Source: Carpediemonas membranifera
Lineage: Eukaryota > Fornicata
DNA: 64,000 bases
Assembly (NCBI GenBank): GCA_019828565.1
Contig: JAHDYR010000062.1
Location: 868,001-932,000, forward strand
Direction of reading: 5' to 3'
Shown here: positions 10,534 to 21,628 of the stretch, one piece after another
How the letters are laid out: each line of letters starts with the position of its first letter
How positions within the stretch are numbered: the first letter of the stretch is position 1
Translations under genes and position numbers: made by a program
Notes under the pieces: generated by a model
Told to the model about the DNA's origin: nothing
What the model saw: the letters and a program-made list of their open reading frames with translations, nothing else
The model's database searches: none

Positions 10534-11167
10534 TGCCTCAGCATGCGCTTATGGGGTCCGACAGTGGGCGATGGTATCCTACCAACAAGAGCATCCCCAA
10601 CATGACGCAGCTCATTGGCATATACTGCGGCAAGATCATCCCCGAGCCCGAACCTGGTGCAGTCACGACCTACGACGAGGCTCAAGAAGCCTAACAACTT
10701 TGTTGTACTGACTCGGCCGGCCTCACGTTCGGCTGTCACAAGATCAACGATGGTGCCGCTTTCTACAACGTCGTACCGGGGACGGCCATTACGCTAATGT
10801 GCAGGTGGGGACCAGAAGAAGCGTCTTCCCCGTCATTCTTTACTTGGCGGATCGCGCTATTGCCAAGTTCGAGTACCTCTCGATCGAGTATGGCGAGCAG
10901 TACTGGCGTGGACGCAAGTCTACGGTCTCTACCCTTCTGTCTGAGAGAGGATGCTGCTGAGGCTGAGTATGAGGAGATCAACGATGTCTTAGACGCCGTT
11001 CTTCCTGAACCCAAATTGAGATCCCAACAACGCATTGCTTTCAAAAAGTTCAAGGGTCCTTCTACCTGGCTCCATCATCACTGGGATCCTCGTGTTTGGC
11101 GCCCACATCCCCGATGTCACCCAAAAAGATCTAGACTCCGAAAAATCGGCTTCCGACAATTTTAATT

Positions 11168-12037
11168 GATCCCCTGACGCTCGATGGAACTGGATATTGC
11201 ATCAACTGGTTGCTCTGAAGGAGATGAAGTCTATTGAGTCTCTTAAGATCAATTCCATCACGATCAGAAGGAAAAGTCCGGAAAAGCTGTCATTCTTGCT
11301 TTCGCGCAGTCTCCCCGCGGGTAAGAAGTGGGTAACGAGCACACTGAGGTTCTGTGCTGACCGCCAGCGCTTCGATCCAGTGCAACGTGCAGAGCATGTT
11401 GTTTGACAGAACTCCAACGCCACATTCAACGAGGAGGCAGCAATAGCGACTCTGCGCGTGCCCGAGAGGCTTCAGACTCTCGCCACACCAGTCAGTCTTC
11501 GCCACACATGGTCAGGGCCAAGCACAAGACACCGACTCTAGACGATTTCCTCGATACCGCGTGTGTTCTTCCCCTGACTTTACCGAGTTGGATCGCCTTG
11601 CCGCATGGGTGGGTGAGCGCAACCCCAGTGTCTGGGGCTCATCATGACGGAGGCTCGTATTACTGGCGTTTTAGATGGTGAGATCTATGAGCCGCCAAGC
11701 TTCGGGGCCGTTGCTGACGACGTTGATAGATTCACGTTCGGCAGCCCCCGAAAAGTTCTCTCCAGTTAACCGACACGAGCCTTGACTATGCCGTCGAGTA
11801 GTGTCCAGATCAAGGACTATGCGCCAATCGTCGCTGCCTTGTCAAGTGGATCGGGTATCCCAGCTGCCTGTCACCGTTCCGCTGACCGATACGTTGCGTG
11901 AGCTGGAGGCTGGGGAAACCTCGGGTTTGTGGGCGTGCGACGGGAGATAACCTTCTCTGGGCGGGGTCGACAACCGGGGAAATTCAGAACAACCTTTTCA
12001 GGCGTCGGGAACCCGAGCCTGACGTTTCTGAGGAGTA
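11168..12037 (+). pseudogene. Further decayed coding remnants
   Basis: Fragments such as SGKAVILAFAQSPRG, NATFNEEAAIATLRVPERL and ITGVLDGEIYEPPSFGAV occur in different plus-strand frames with stops between. They probably continue the pseudogene upstream or belong to a second one. No family recognised. Confidence 0.3.
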
Positions 12038-12279
12038 AATCAAGATAATATTGTCCAATGAGGCTCTTTTACATCGCCTTCTAGCCTCGATATTGATGTT
12101 GCAGTGATTTTCTAGAGTACAGCACCAGTTTCGGTAATAGGGGACAGACGAGCGCAAACAACTACATGGCTCCGAACTACACGCGTCTTGGCGTTGATAT
12201 TGGTTATTAAATGCACTGCTGGTAGCATATTGAGGGATTTCGTCATTGTATCTCGAATGCACAAGCGTGCAGTTTATGC
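12038..12279 (+). repeat. Dispersed repeat R, copy 2
   Basis: Same orientation as R1 and similar along its whole length, with short indels. It ends in TGCAGTTTATGC, beyond which R1 and R2 diverge at once, marking a real boundary. Confidence 0.8.
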
Positions 12280-12648
12280 TTTTCTCGGCCAGCCGACGAT
12301 ATTTACCACCACAGACAGCTGCATACAGGCTGTAGACTAGACATATACAGCAGGCTGAGTAATATAGCACCATACCCCCTACAAACCGCGAATCAACCTC
12401 AAAGTCACATAAACATAAGCGATACGGTCGGTATATCAATCCCTTTACTCTTACTTCTTCACTGACCATCTCCTCCTCTTCAGCCCGGGAGGAACCTTTG
12501 CGCAGAGTGGCGTGTCCCCTCGTCACTTCGACCGCATACTCGATTTCCCACTCGCGACACTGTTGGGCAAAACACGCCAGGGCGCTTCTGGCTGCTTTTC
12601 GTTGGGCTTAAACGCGACATGTGTCACCTTTGCCCCTCCTCAGACTTG

Positions 12649-14450
12649 CTAAAAACGTACATGCGACGACTGATCGGATCTTTGGGTCAAAAATCCCGGA
12701 CAACATGGGAGGTATGCAACGGACTTTCCAGTCATTGAGCACCAGGCTTCAACAGCCCACTGAGTTAACCACTCTCCCTGCATGATTGGCTTACCGATGT
12801 TGCTCTCCTCCGTGACAGTGTGTACACTGCACACTTCATGGAAAAGTTCGTCCCGGAGACCCTCCTCGGGCCGCTCTGTACCCTCGGAGTGGCCCGCCGG
12901 TTCATCTCTATCGCTTCCCTTGTAGCATCTGCTCGCGGTAGTTGTCCGCCTTCGTCTCCGCTGCACACTGCTCTTCATTCGTCATCGTCTCCCCAGCTCT
13001 TGAACGCATGAGGCTCCGTGACGCCCCTCGATCATCATGAGGCAGTGTGTTATACAGCTGCCGTGGGGCAGGGTTTTGTATCTGACCCACTGCTTGCTCT
13101 TTCTCCAGCTGATTGGCGACGTCAACTCTAAACTTGACTTCCCTGCTCCTCATCTGCTTCGAAGCTGGGTCGACGTGGTCGACCTGGACATATTCAACGT
13201 CCGACTCAGCCTCGAATGCCACCTCGTTGTCTTGCCTCTTGCTCCTTATCTGCCTCACGCGCTTCTCCTCTGACTCTGCATTCACCTCTGACTCCAGCCA
13301 TCTCGTCCTCCCTGCTCCTCCTCCTCTGCCTCACCCTCCTCCACTGGCTCCTCTTCCTCTCTGACTCCTCCTCCGAGTCCTCTGGCCTGGTTTCTTCTCG
13401 GGCTCAGCCTGGATGCAGGCGTCGCATTTGGTCACGTCCTCCTCATGTGACTCACCCTTCCTCTCCTCTGTCACCAGCTCCTCGTGTGCCTCGCGCTTCT
13501 TCTCCTCTGTCACCATCTCTTCCTCGTCTGACTCCTCTGAGTTGTTATCGACATCAGCGATCTTCTGAGGGATTGTCATGAGGGCCTTGCGCTTCATGTG
13601 GATTGTGTCGCTCTTCCCCCGTACGGCGGGGGTACTCGTTCGTGCTTGGTGTGTGCCCGACTGGGGTAGGTCGCGGCGAAACGGCGCGGGTGTCGGGCTG
13701 GCACCCATGGAGATGTCAGCTGCGTACCCCACGTCTTGCAGCAGCCTCGTGACGGTCTCCTCCAGCTCGAGTACTCTCTTCTGCGCCTTGTGATGGAGCA
13801 CTCGTGCCTCCATCGGAAGAGATGGGAGGTCTTTGTGAATCCAGTCCTTCATTTCGAGCAGCTTGGATACGCGAAGGTATCTGTCGAACTGGACGTCGAC
13901 GTGGTTGTCCCCAGCAACCGCAGCTGACTCTCGAGAGGCGCGAATGCGAAGCTCGCCGTGCACCTCCTTCTGGACTCTATGCCACAGGACGTAGTTGCGA
14001 GCGTTATTGTCCTCCCACTCCTTGAGCTTCTGGGCGATCTTTTCTCTCGCGCCGGCGCTTGATCGCGCGTTCTCTAATCTCATCGTCGGACTCGTTGTCA
14101 AAGTCCACCTCACTCTCACTGTCGCACAACTCAGAATCGTCGACGCCGCTCTCTTCACCACTGTCCACGCCACTCTCATCGTCGACGGGTTCTTTCTTAG
14201 CGCTCTCGGCCTTGCCCTTGCCCTTGTCCTTCTCCTCGGCGTCAATGGCCTCAATAATGGCCTTACGCGCCTTGCGCTTCTCCCTGGCTATACACGATAT
14301 CAGCCTGGTTGTCGTCAACCCACTTCGCCAGCGCGCCGGGCTTCTTGGAACTTCTTGGTCCGGCGAGTGCCATAAACTGCTTCTTCAACTTATCCTGGAG
14401 CTCCTCCCTTCTCGTCCTTCGTGAGGCGGAATTTCGTGGTGATATGGTTC
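12649..14450 (-). CDS. U: long acidic/basic low-complexity protein with several frame breaks
   Basis: Reading leftward from about 14450, pieces are FRLTKDEKG, a basic helix (REKRKARKAIIEAIDA), an acidic Ser/Asp/Glu tract, KIAQKLKEWEDNNARNYVLW, a long helical segment with heptad-like leucines (VLELEETVTRLLQDVG), more Glu/Lys repeats, and a tail with EYVQVDHVDPASKQ. Breaks fall near 14400, 14300, 14045, 13340 and 12930. The exact start is uncertain. Charge and coiled-coil character suggest a scaffold or DNA-associated protein; I recognise no domain. Confidence 0.4.
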
Positions 14451-14901
14451 AGGTTGATTCCTATATAAGCATTGCTATGACTACAAACGCTTCCTGATCA
14501 CTAGATCGAGCAGTTTCCGTTCATCCAGCAAAAACCGCGCGAAGAACAGCACATTTGGCATGATTGGTGGTTGCCTTGGTGTATGCAGCCAATATCGCAT
14601 CGTACTGTTCCTTGCTAGCGCTCTCAATCCACTTTTAGCAAGTCCATTTTCGGCACTATCAGCAAGAGAGCATAAAAAAATGGACATAGAGTGCCAAAAG
14701 TAATAAACTGAAACCATCCACACGGCAACTATGTACCTAGGCGGCCTCAGTACCTCCAATACCTTCCGTATGTGCTTTTTTTGTCCGTCCCTACTTCGTC
14801 CCACGAACCAGAAAAAAAGCGCAAAGAGAGGGCCCTTTGAATAATTCTATAACGGCAGCAGAGCATAAAACACGGTTCGAAAGGGCTGATTTTATGCTCT
14901 C
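14451..14901. other. Intergenic, AT-rich, no gene seen
   Basis: Contains two AGCATAAA words (14669 and 14862 areas), part of the promoter-like motif described at 15407, but without the TGCAC half. Nothing else can be supported. Confidence 0.4.
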
Positions 14902-15219
14902 TTGCCGTTAGTTCAAGCCGAGGCACGCTTCGGGCGAGCTCCGGCCAAGGGGTCCAGGAGTCAGCTTTTGGGGGAAGGTCTGTGGTGCTCTAACGTACCT
15001 CGGGACGCACTGTGGAGGCCCCTAGAGTACTCGGTCATGACATGTCAGACCAAGGGTCCCTCAAATCTGGCCCCATTCAGGATGCTCCCCCTAAATGTTC
15101 CGTTGCAAGCGTCTGACGGGCGTTCTCTGGATACCGACCAAGATGGAGGTCACGTGGATCAACGGACGATAATTACGGTATTCTGGCCATGCCTGGTACT
15201 CTCAAATCATCTATACTGA
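14902..15219 (+). CDS. S1: small conserved ORF, homologue of S2
   Basis: 105 codons. The last 70 align with S2 (63390-63626, minus) as protein: W-R-P-L-(E/D), M-x-C, GPS, LNV-x-L, AS-(D/E)-G, then SLDTDQDGGHVDQRTII and VFWPC. Several DNA differences are synonymous or conservative (AGG/AGA, CCC/CCA, CTA/TTG, GAC/GAA), which suggests coding constraint. Both copies lie about 200 bp before a GCGAGCATAAA motif. No known domain; it could instead be a conserved non-coding block. Confidence 0.4.
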   Translation: MPLVQAEARFGRAPAKGSRSQLLGEGLWCSNVPRDALWRPLEYSVMTCQTKGPSNLAPFRMLPLNVPLQASDGRSLDTDQDGGHVDQRTIITVFWPCLVLSNHLY

Positions 15220-15384
15220 TCAGTGCTCCATTTATAGTTCATATTGTTTGGTCCTGATGGACTTATGGTACTTGATGTTGTTTAGAGATAATTGGTGCTT
15301 GACTGATGCTCTGCGCCCGCCAACTGATGTTTCTTAGTGATATTCATGTGTCTGCATCTTCAAATCCGCCAGTATTCTTTCTAT

Positions 15385-15428
15385 TCTTAAGTTCGCCATT
15401 TCAGTCTCGTTGCGAGCATAAAGTGCAC
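15385..15428 (+). promoter_or_regulatory. Motif b: TCGTTGCGAGCATAAA(G)TGCAC
   Basis: A 44-bp block nearly repeated at 18715-18758, with the 22-bp core again (inverted) at 63198-63219, 15 bp before the X2 ATG. It holds a CTCG-TTG-CGAG mini-palindrome, an A/T box and GTGCAC. Position at X2 supports a core promoter role. Here the next ATG is at 15468, opening a short unrecognised frame of about 45 codons. Confidence 0.5.
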
Positions 15429-15678
15429 ATTGTGAAAGGAAATTGGGTGGTTATATAATGGATACAGGGCAGGAAAAGGTACACGAATGCCGTCCTGAGG
15501 TTTGGCATGGGATACTGATCTCATACGTCAAAAATGGGCGGTGGTATTCGAATTTCAGAATTTCGGCATGTCCGAATTCCGAGGCAAGCGGGTAGGGTGT
15601 ACAAAACCTGGCCTGGGTCCCTACTGGAGCTAATAGATAACAGTATCACCGTGTATTCGGTTTTCAGAAATATAACTT

Positions 15679-15876
15679 GTGTTGGTATTGCTATTTCAGA
15701 ATTACTTCCAGTACCGGAGATTGTCTTAGAATTTGGATGTTCATGACTACTTTAAAATTTTAAAAAGTTCCCATGAACCCACTCCAGCTCAGGATTGCGG
15801 ATCTGAGCCAAGTTTAGGTCGAATCCAAGTATTTGATAATTTTGTATGTACGAAATTCTGAAATTGCAATACCAAC
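15679..15876. repeat. Inverted repeat, about 24-bp arms
   Basis: TGTTGGTATTGCTATTTCAG and following bases at 15679-15702 return inverted at about 15853-15876 with one mismatch, 150 bp apart. It may be a small MITE-like element abutting the start of gene T; no target duplication recognised. Confidence 0.45.
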
Positions 15877-15890
15877 AGAAAACTCGTGTT

Positions 15891-17087
15891 ATGGAGGTTC
15901 TAGCTGCAAATAACGACGATATTGTTAAGCGCTGGTCTGATAGAGGTTCAGTGAAGACGCGTAGTGTGTACAAGAAGCACCTGGAGGACGTTTTGGCCAG
16001 CATTTGCCAGGAAACAGGCGCTGAAATGCAGAAGGGCATCGAGATTGTCCGAAGCGACAACGTTACGACTTATTTGGCGCATTATTTCGCTACAAAGACG
16101 CCTGCTATGGCTAAGAGGATCGTTTCGGCTGTTCAGTCTTTCCGGAACTTCGACTTGCCACATCCCGCGAAGCCGTTGTCCTGGAAAGAGGAGGAAGAGG
16201 TATCGCCTGCATCAGTTGAGAGTCTCCCCAGCCCGTATGGCGCCATTGCCATTCTGCTCAACCAGACGGGCTGGGAGTATTCGTATCTCCAAGGTAATCT
16301 CCCCGATGCGATAGACCTTACCTCGTGCCCGAGCTGGATGGGCTTTGGCACGCTCAAATCGGGATTCCCGCAGGCCAGTGCTGTATCGGAGGCGCTCAAG
16401 GTTCAGGGGTTGACGGTTCGCATGCTTCGCTTTGCGCAGCGGATCGACGTGTCCACCGATAGGATGCAGTCTATCGGCACGCTAGAGCGCCGCGGCAGAC
16501 CGCAGGAGAAGCCTCAGAAGGTCATTAAGGACAAGCGCATCAGCCTGACCGATGAGCAGTTCAGGCACCAGTTGGCGTCCAGTCACTTAACGACCACGCG
16601 GCGCCCAACGATCCTCGATCTCAACCCGGAGATCCGAAGCTCTGCCGACCTGGTGCCGCCGATGCTCGATGGCTGGCTTTACAACAGGCTCAAGGCCAGA
16701 ATGATCGAGCTTCACGATACTAAGAAGAAAGAGAGGCAGAGCGAGGCTGACAAGGAGGCGGAGTTCGGCTCGCTGACTCGCGAGACAGAGATGCCAGAGG
16801 GCGAGAGAGAGGGCGATACTGACGAGGAGGCGGTGTCCGACGAGCCAGCTTACCAGGCAGAGTGGATGCACTACGAGGTGCCAGCTCGCGAGGAGAGCGC
16901 CTTTGGTGAGGAGGTGGACTTATGCAAGAGTGCCGATGAGGAACCAAAGATCGACCACGACGAGCATGGCGGGGAGGTGGCGGGCAGAGATGGTGATGGG
17001 GAGATTCAAGAGAACGTGATTGATGAGGAGCGCTCAGAGAGCGATACTGCCGACAGTATCGTCTTTTTCCTTCATCTGACATTGTAA
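15891..17087 (+). CDS. T: unknown protein; N-terminus recalls a recombinase core-binding domain
   Basis: One uninterrupted frame of about 400 residues. I prefer the ATG at 15891 (MEVLAANNDD) because the in-frame ATG at 15846 lies inside the inverted repeat. Residues about 15-100 read S-V-K-T-R-S-V-Y-K-K-H-L, then DNVTTYLAHYFA, then SAVQSFRNF, then a P-x-x-P turn. This helical layout is like the SAM-like N-terminal domain of tyrosine recombinases. No R...HxxR...Y catalytic set follows; the C-terminal 150 residues are a charged Glu/Arg-rich tail. It precedes the kinase by about 160 bp on the same strand. The recombinase idea is weak. Confidence 0.55.
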   Translation: MEVLAANNDDIVKRWSDRGSVKTRSVYKKHLEDVLASICQETGAEMQKGIEIVRSDNVTTYLAHYFATKTPAMAKRIVSAVQSFRNFDLPHPAKPLSWKEEEEVSPASVESLPSPYGAIAILLNQTGWEYSYLQGNLPDAIDLTSCPSWMGFGTLKSGFPQASAVSEALKVQGLTVRMLRFAQRIDVSTDRMQSIGTLERRGRPQEKPQKVIKDKRISLTDEQFRHQLASSHLTTTRRPTILDLNPEIRSSADLVPPMLDGWLYNRLKARMIELHDTKKKERQSEADKEAEFGSLTRETEMPEGEREGDTDEEAVSDEPAYQAEWMHYEVPAREESAFGEEVDLCKSADEEPKIDHDEHGGEVAGRDGDGEIQENVIDEERSESDTADSIVFFLHLTL

Positions 17088-17243
17088 AGAGGAAGAGTTT
17101 ATGATTGGAGCATAGCTGATGTCCATAAACACCATTCATAAGCCAGTCCTGTCTTGTTTTCCACTGCTACTTCTCTCGTTGCGACGCACAGCTAGCTGTC
17201 GCGAAATGCACTTTAAGACCAATTTTCACACAGCTACCTGTGC

Positions 17244-18540
17244 ATGGTGTTCGAGCTAGATAGCGACAAGCTGGAGCGACTTACTTCCTTACCTGGTAAT
17301 AGTAGACAATATCTGCACGACTTTGAACCTGAAAAGCTGCAGGTCGTGATCAAAGTTGATGAGCATTATGATATGGAGGTTCCCACCCTGCTAGCGCTCA
17401 AGGACAGTCCGCATGTCCTCCCTGTCGTCGATACAGGTTTTTTCGACCGTGATCCAGCCTTCATGGCTCCTTTGGTCAACTGTACCCCCTTCGCTGACAT
17501 CTGCCAGGCTCACTCCAGCGTGCAGTTCCGCTATGTTTCGCATCTGCTGCAGGCAGTATGCTACATGCATGACCACGGGGTTGTCCATTGCGATATTAAG
17601 CCAGACAACTTCCTCTTCAGCAAGAGTCAGAAGGGATACCTCATTGATTTTGGGTCTGCAATGAGGAAGCCGGCTAATGGCGACGACAGGTGGGCCATAC
17701 AACTGAGATTTGTATCCGAGTATCGCGGCACCCATGGATATTTGCCCCCCAGAGCTGTTCTACGAGTACCTTGTCTCGCGCTCAGTGATTACTGCTGCAC
17801 GCGACACCTCCAAGCTCGCGCGCATGACGGCAGGGGCTCTTTCCGTCACTTCTTATGTCGTGACACCTGCATCGGACATTTACTCTTGCGGTGTAGTCAT
17901 TTTGATGCTCTTTTACGGTCTCCCCAAGTCCCCCTTTGCCGCGAAGGTGACTGACATGGGTGCAAACATGGCGCAGATCGACAACAAGAAGAAGAAGAAG
18001 ATGCTGAAGCTTGGTAGCTTGCTGAACTGGTGCCAATTCTATGGTGGGCAGTTGCAGTTGTCACCTCAGGCACAGACACATTTCAAAGATTGCCTCGAGT
18101 GTGTCAACGTGAACTCTGAGCTCCCGATTCGCGGCACCACGCCACCTACTTGTCTCAGCCTGTACGACCTGGCAATGCAGATGCTCCACTTCGACCCAAC
18201 AAAGCGTCCCACTGCTGCCGAATGTCTTGACAAGCTCAAGGTCATCATGCGCGTGCATGAATGCGTCGCCAAGCCGAGTCCGCTTCTGTTAGATGATACA
18301 GAAGAGGTCACCCTGTCTGCAGCTCAGCGAAAGAGACTGACCGACTGCTGTCAGCGAGGGTTTGAGGGTCAAGTCTTCTATCGGCGCTGCATAGTGTGTG
18401 GTAGAGACCTTCATGGACGCGAGAACGTCAGCTGTGACACATGCCACAAGGGATACAGGCAGGTGAGCACCAATAAGTGCGCAAAAGGTGTGCGCGGAAG
18501 ACTGCACAGGCAGTTTATTGCGATGATTGAGCGGACGTAA
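17244..18540 (+). CDS. Protein kinase-like gene with C-terminal zinc ribbon (one homopolymer frame break)
   Basis: About 430 residues. Shows the beta-3 Lys in LQVVIKV, catalytic loop HCDIKPDNFLF (HCD for HRD), metal-binding DFG, GT-x-GYLPPE, and the late DPTKRPTAAECL segment, so all core kinase parts are present. The frame breaks within the GYLPPE block at a run of six C; five would make it continuous. The C-terminus has C-I-V-C-G, C-D-T-C-H-K-G and a later Cys, a probable zinc ribbon like that ending the HEPN-like gene. Predicted Ser/Thr kinase; substrate unknown. TGCACTTTAAG lies about 45 bp upstream, resembling half of motif b. Confidence 0.8.
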
Positions 18541-18714
18541 AGAGATTGATACTTTCTGTGATGCAGGAATGAGATCAATGCTGCTGACAGGTCTCGAGAT
18601 GGCAGAGGTGCTGGAGAAGAGAGAGCAGAAAAGGCATCAGAAGTAAAATGAACGAGGTAAATTCCAGTTCGCCGGAGATGATATCCTTCCTCGTACGCGG
18701 CATGTGTCTTGGGT
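18541..18714. other. 3' flank of the kinase, no feature seen
   Basis: Short region without a supportable gene between the kinase stop and the second motif b block. Confidence 0.4.
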
Positions 18715-18758
18715 CTTAAGTTCGCCATTTTTAATCTCGTTGCGAGCATAAAATGCAC
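18715..18758 (+). promoter_or_regulatory. Motif b, second copy
   Basis: Matches 15385-15428 over 44 bp, including TTAAGTTCGCCATTT and the GCGAGCATAAAATGCAC core. It runs straight into repeat R3, showing that R ends at the GCATAAA box. No plus-strand gene follows. Confidence 0.5.
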
Positions 18759-18934
18759 ACTTGTGCATTCGAGTACAATGACGAAATCCCTCAATATGCT
18801 ACCAGCAGTGCATTTAATAACCAATATCAACGCCGAAACGCGTGTAGTTCGGAGCCATGTAGTTGTTTGCGCTCGTTTGTCCCCCCTATTACCGAAACTG
18901 GTGCTGTACTCTAGAAAATCACTAACAACATCAA
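18746..18934 (-). repeat. Dispersed repeat R, copy 3 (inverted, shorter)
   Basis: Inverse of R1/R2 with the same landmarks (TTATTAAATG..., TCGGAGCCATGTAGTTG, CTCTAGAAAATCACTAAC) and truncated at 18934. It separates the kinase from the tail of Z2. Confidence 0.8.
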
Positions 18935-19007
18935 CTCCTTTTTCTCCGCAATGCAGATGAGAATGCCTATTCTCGCGATCTATAACTACCAATCATGTTT
19001 TCATTCT

Positions 19008-21564
19008 TTACTCATACTTGCCACAGATGCACACATCCAGTGAGATCTCTCCTTCCTCATGGACATCGATGTCTAACCATTGCCCGTCAAACACGAGCCC
19101 CTACCTGCCTCAACACCTTCTTCCATAGACCATCCACTTGACCTTCAAACAGAGGTAACAGTTTCTGACAGTCTCCCTCGTCCAATGTTCCAGTGCCCTC
19201 GCTCCGAATACGGATCCAGTGTTTGGCGTCCTTGCAGCAGCGATGAACGCGCATTGTCTTCAGACGTATTTGGTGGGGAACGTCTGTTGACTGTCGCCCA
19301 TACGAGACGACGCCACGGAGGAATCGGTAAAACAACTCGACCTGCTCCTTCAATATCGTTCTCTCAAGGACCATCTGGTTGCGCCTTAAGTGTACTCTAC
19401 TTTCCTGATTGCCAATAAAGTCGCGCTCGAATGACTCCTCAATAATCCGGCCAAGTGGGACTCGGATTTTTGACTGAATCTCCGGCAACACAGCAACTCG
19501 CGCTAAGCCATGAAGTGTGTCGATGGAGGGAGCCTTCTTGGCTACCTTAGACGGCGGCCGGATTGGAATAGACTCCGACACGGTGCTGGTCGTGCTCAGA
19601 CACATTGTCAGTGAAAAGAGGTGAACAAGCAACGCTGTCAGTCGATGCCAGGTGATAATGTCATCTGTGGCCTCCTCGTGAGAGTAATAATGCTCTTGCA
19701 GGTAGGCAACGAGTCTGAAAAGTGGCTGAACGGGGGAGGGAATGCCATGTAGAGACCGTTTCCAATTGACGCGATCATCTTCCTCCCCTTCACTTGCTCA
19801 TTACAGCCAGTCGTGCGACTGGGAGGTTCAAACTTAGCCAGCCTGGCGAGGTCAGCGTTTCTGGCCTTCTTGGTCTTGATTTCCTCCGGGGTAGAGTCTG
19901 GGTCGACCTCAATTGGCTTGAACATCCGACAAATGTTGTGTATCAAGGAGACGAAGTCATGACTGAGGTGCATGATCGGCGGGACAAGGAAGATTTTGCC
20001 CCTATCGAGAGTTGGGTCATCCGAGTTCTCGAATAGGCTGGGCATGATGCACTTATTCTTCTTGTTGTAGAACGACCCCCACTTCTTCTCTCTATCCAGG
20101 ACTGTCTTGTCCTCAACAGACATCTTCTTCGCATACATCACGTCTGCAATCGTGTTTCGTGGGGTGAGACCGAATGGGCTCCAGGCCTTGTTGTCAGCAT
20201 GTACCGAGCTGAATGGAGAGGGATAGCTGCCGCCAATCAAGGTTCCACAGACATTTTGACATCGCTGGGTGGTCTGCGATGAACATAACGCGAGTGACAC
20301 GGCACAGGAGACCGGTATTTCTCACCTCAAGTGACTCGCGATGGGTACTCTCGACTGAGCGCTCGATGAAGTCGAAGAATTCTCCAATGCGCTTCTCTGG
20401 TCCGTTGTACTCGAGTATGCGGAAGGGTGGTGTTCCGCCTGACGGGAAGACTTTGCCGGAGACATCGATAAACCGAACCTTCACAGATGTAGTCAACCCT
20501 CGCCATCCATCGACCCAGACGAGAAGATCAAGCGGCACTGTCTGAGTCTCTTCAGCTTGAGTCTGCGCTGTCAACTGCTTGCCCACGTTCTTACGAGCAG
20601 CCCTTGACCTCTCGAGATCGATAGGCGAAGCCACCGCCTGGCGATAGTACCGCATGAGGTCAAACTCAGCGTGTTGCACATGGGAATACCTGCCGCTAGA
20701 CTGGAGACGCGGGTTGAGACCGGCTCTCTTCATCACGTCATTATGTGCAGTTCGCTTCATTGCCGATTCGTAGAAGATGCACACCGTCGTACCTCTGAGC
20801 ACTTCAGTGTTATAGTCGTCGCCGTCGAATGTAGCGTTGACTTGTTCGAGGTCTGCGTCGACGTGGGTAATCAGGTCGAGGTCATACTCGCGGTGATCCT
20901 TGTCCGTTCTCTTTGCTCGTGTCTCTTGAGTGATCGCCATGGGTATGTAGCCCTTTAGGGCCTTTTTCAAGTTCCTATGCGACTTGACAATGGTCTCAAC
21001 GTCTGCGATGTTCCGAATGCTGCACTGAAGCGACTTGACTTGGTTTGTGACCTGATTGATGTTGATAATGTCAAGGTTGAGTCTCTGTGCAAGGGCTTGC
21101 ATGATGTGAATCTCGTCATTGACTGCATTCACGCCGATCGTGATGGCCCTGAGCTCGTTGGACACCTGCAGAAGACGTTCAGTGTCAGCAATACGCTTAC
21201 GTAGACGAGCATTCTCTGCCTCGAGGCCGAAGCTATCAGAATGCAGAACATATGCACCAACGTAAAGGTGACTGGGACCAGAGCGGTGTGCCTTCTTCTC
21301 CTTTGAGATGCTAGTGGATGATGGCGCTGGGTAGAGATTGCTAGAAATAGCCTCACGCGATACAGCGCCGATATTGATTAGTTCCTGCGCGATGCGGGCT
21401 AGCTCGAGCCTTTGCTGGTGTTTGGAGGTATCAAATCCGTTAATACGGCGATCCACTGCGTCAATCGAGAGCCAGACGCTGCAAAGGATGGTATTGATGT
21501 CATCAGTGCCCTCCGGAGCATAGATAGATCCGTTAGACAGTTTCCACTTCAGTTGAAGCGCCAT
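19008..21564 (-). CDS. Z2 (left copy): DDE-transposase-like protein, complete C-terminus, frame breaks
   Basis: Start at ATG 21564 (MALQLKWKLSNGSIY), aligned with the Z3 start. About 460 residues run unbroken: a helical region with heptads, the LLVWVDGWRG block, PPFR-I-L-E, and I-A-D-H-P-A-M (Asp kept). The frame shifts at an AAAA run near 20250, shared with the right copy. The next part has VPPIMHLSHDF and TGCNEQ. A further shift near 19720 is an A4/A5 difference from the right copy. The C-terminus leaves the duplicated arm at 19143 and, after one more shift, ends in C-I-C-G-K-Y-E, matching the terminal knuckle of Z1 and Z3. This makes the left copy the parental one. Confidence 0.6.
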
Positions 21565-21628
21565 CTGTCAGTCGCTCTTTCAAGAATTCTAAAGATCCTA
21601 AAAATGCGTGACTTCGAGAAGATCATCT
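21565..21628. promoter_or_regulatory. 64-bp divergent promoter region between Z2 and W
   Basis: Z2 and W start codons face away across 64 bp. On the Z2 side TCTTTAGAATT lies about 30 bp before the ATG, the same word and distance as at the HEPN-like gene. No TTTCAC palindrome is present, unlike the other Z genes. Confidence 0.45.

Larger units (their letters stand above)
10142..11167 (+). pseudogene. Decayed unknown gene with internal tandem duplication
   Basis: An opening frame (MPKFLCCGVTESNENMKL) runs 72 codons and stops. Later pieces in changing frames (TYDEAQEA; GLTFGCHKINDGAAFYNV; AEYEEINDVLDAVLPEPK) look like one protein broken by several shifts. A 110-bp segment is repeated in tandem, and base 10420 is an N. 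Family not recognised. Confidence 0.4.
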
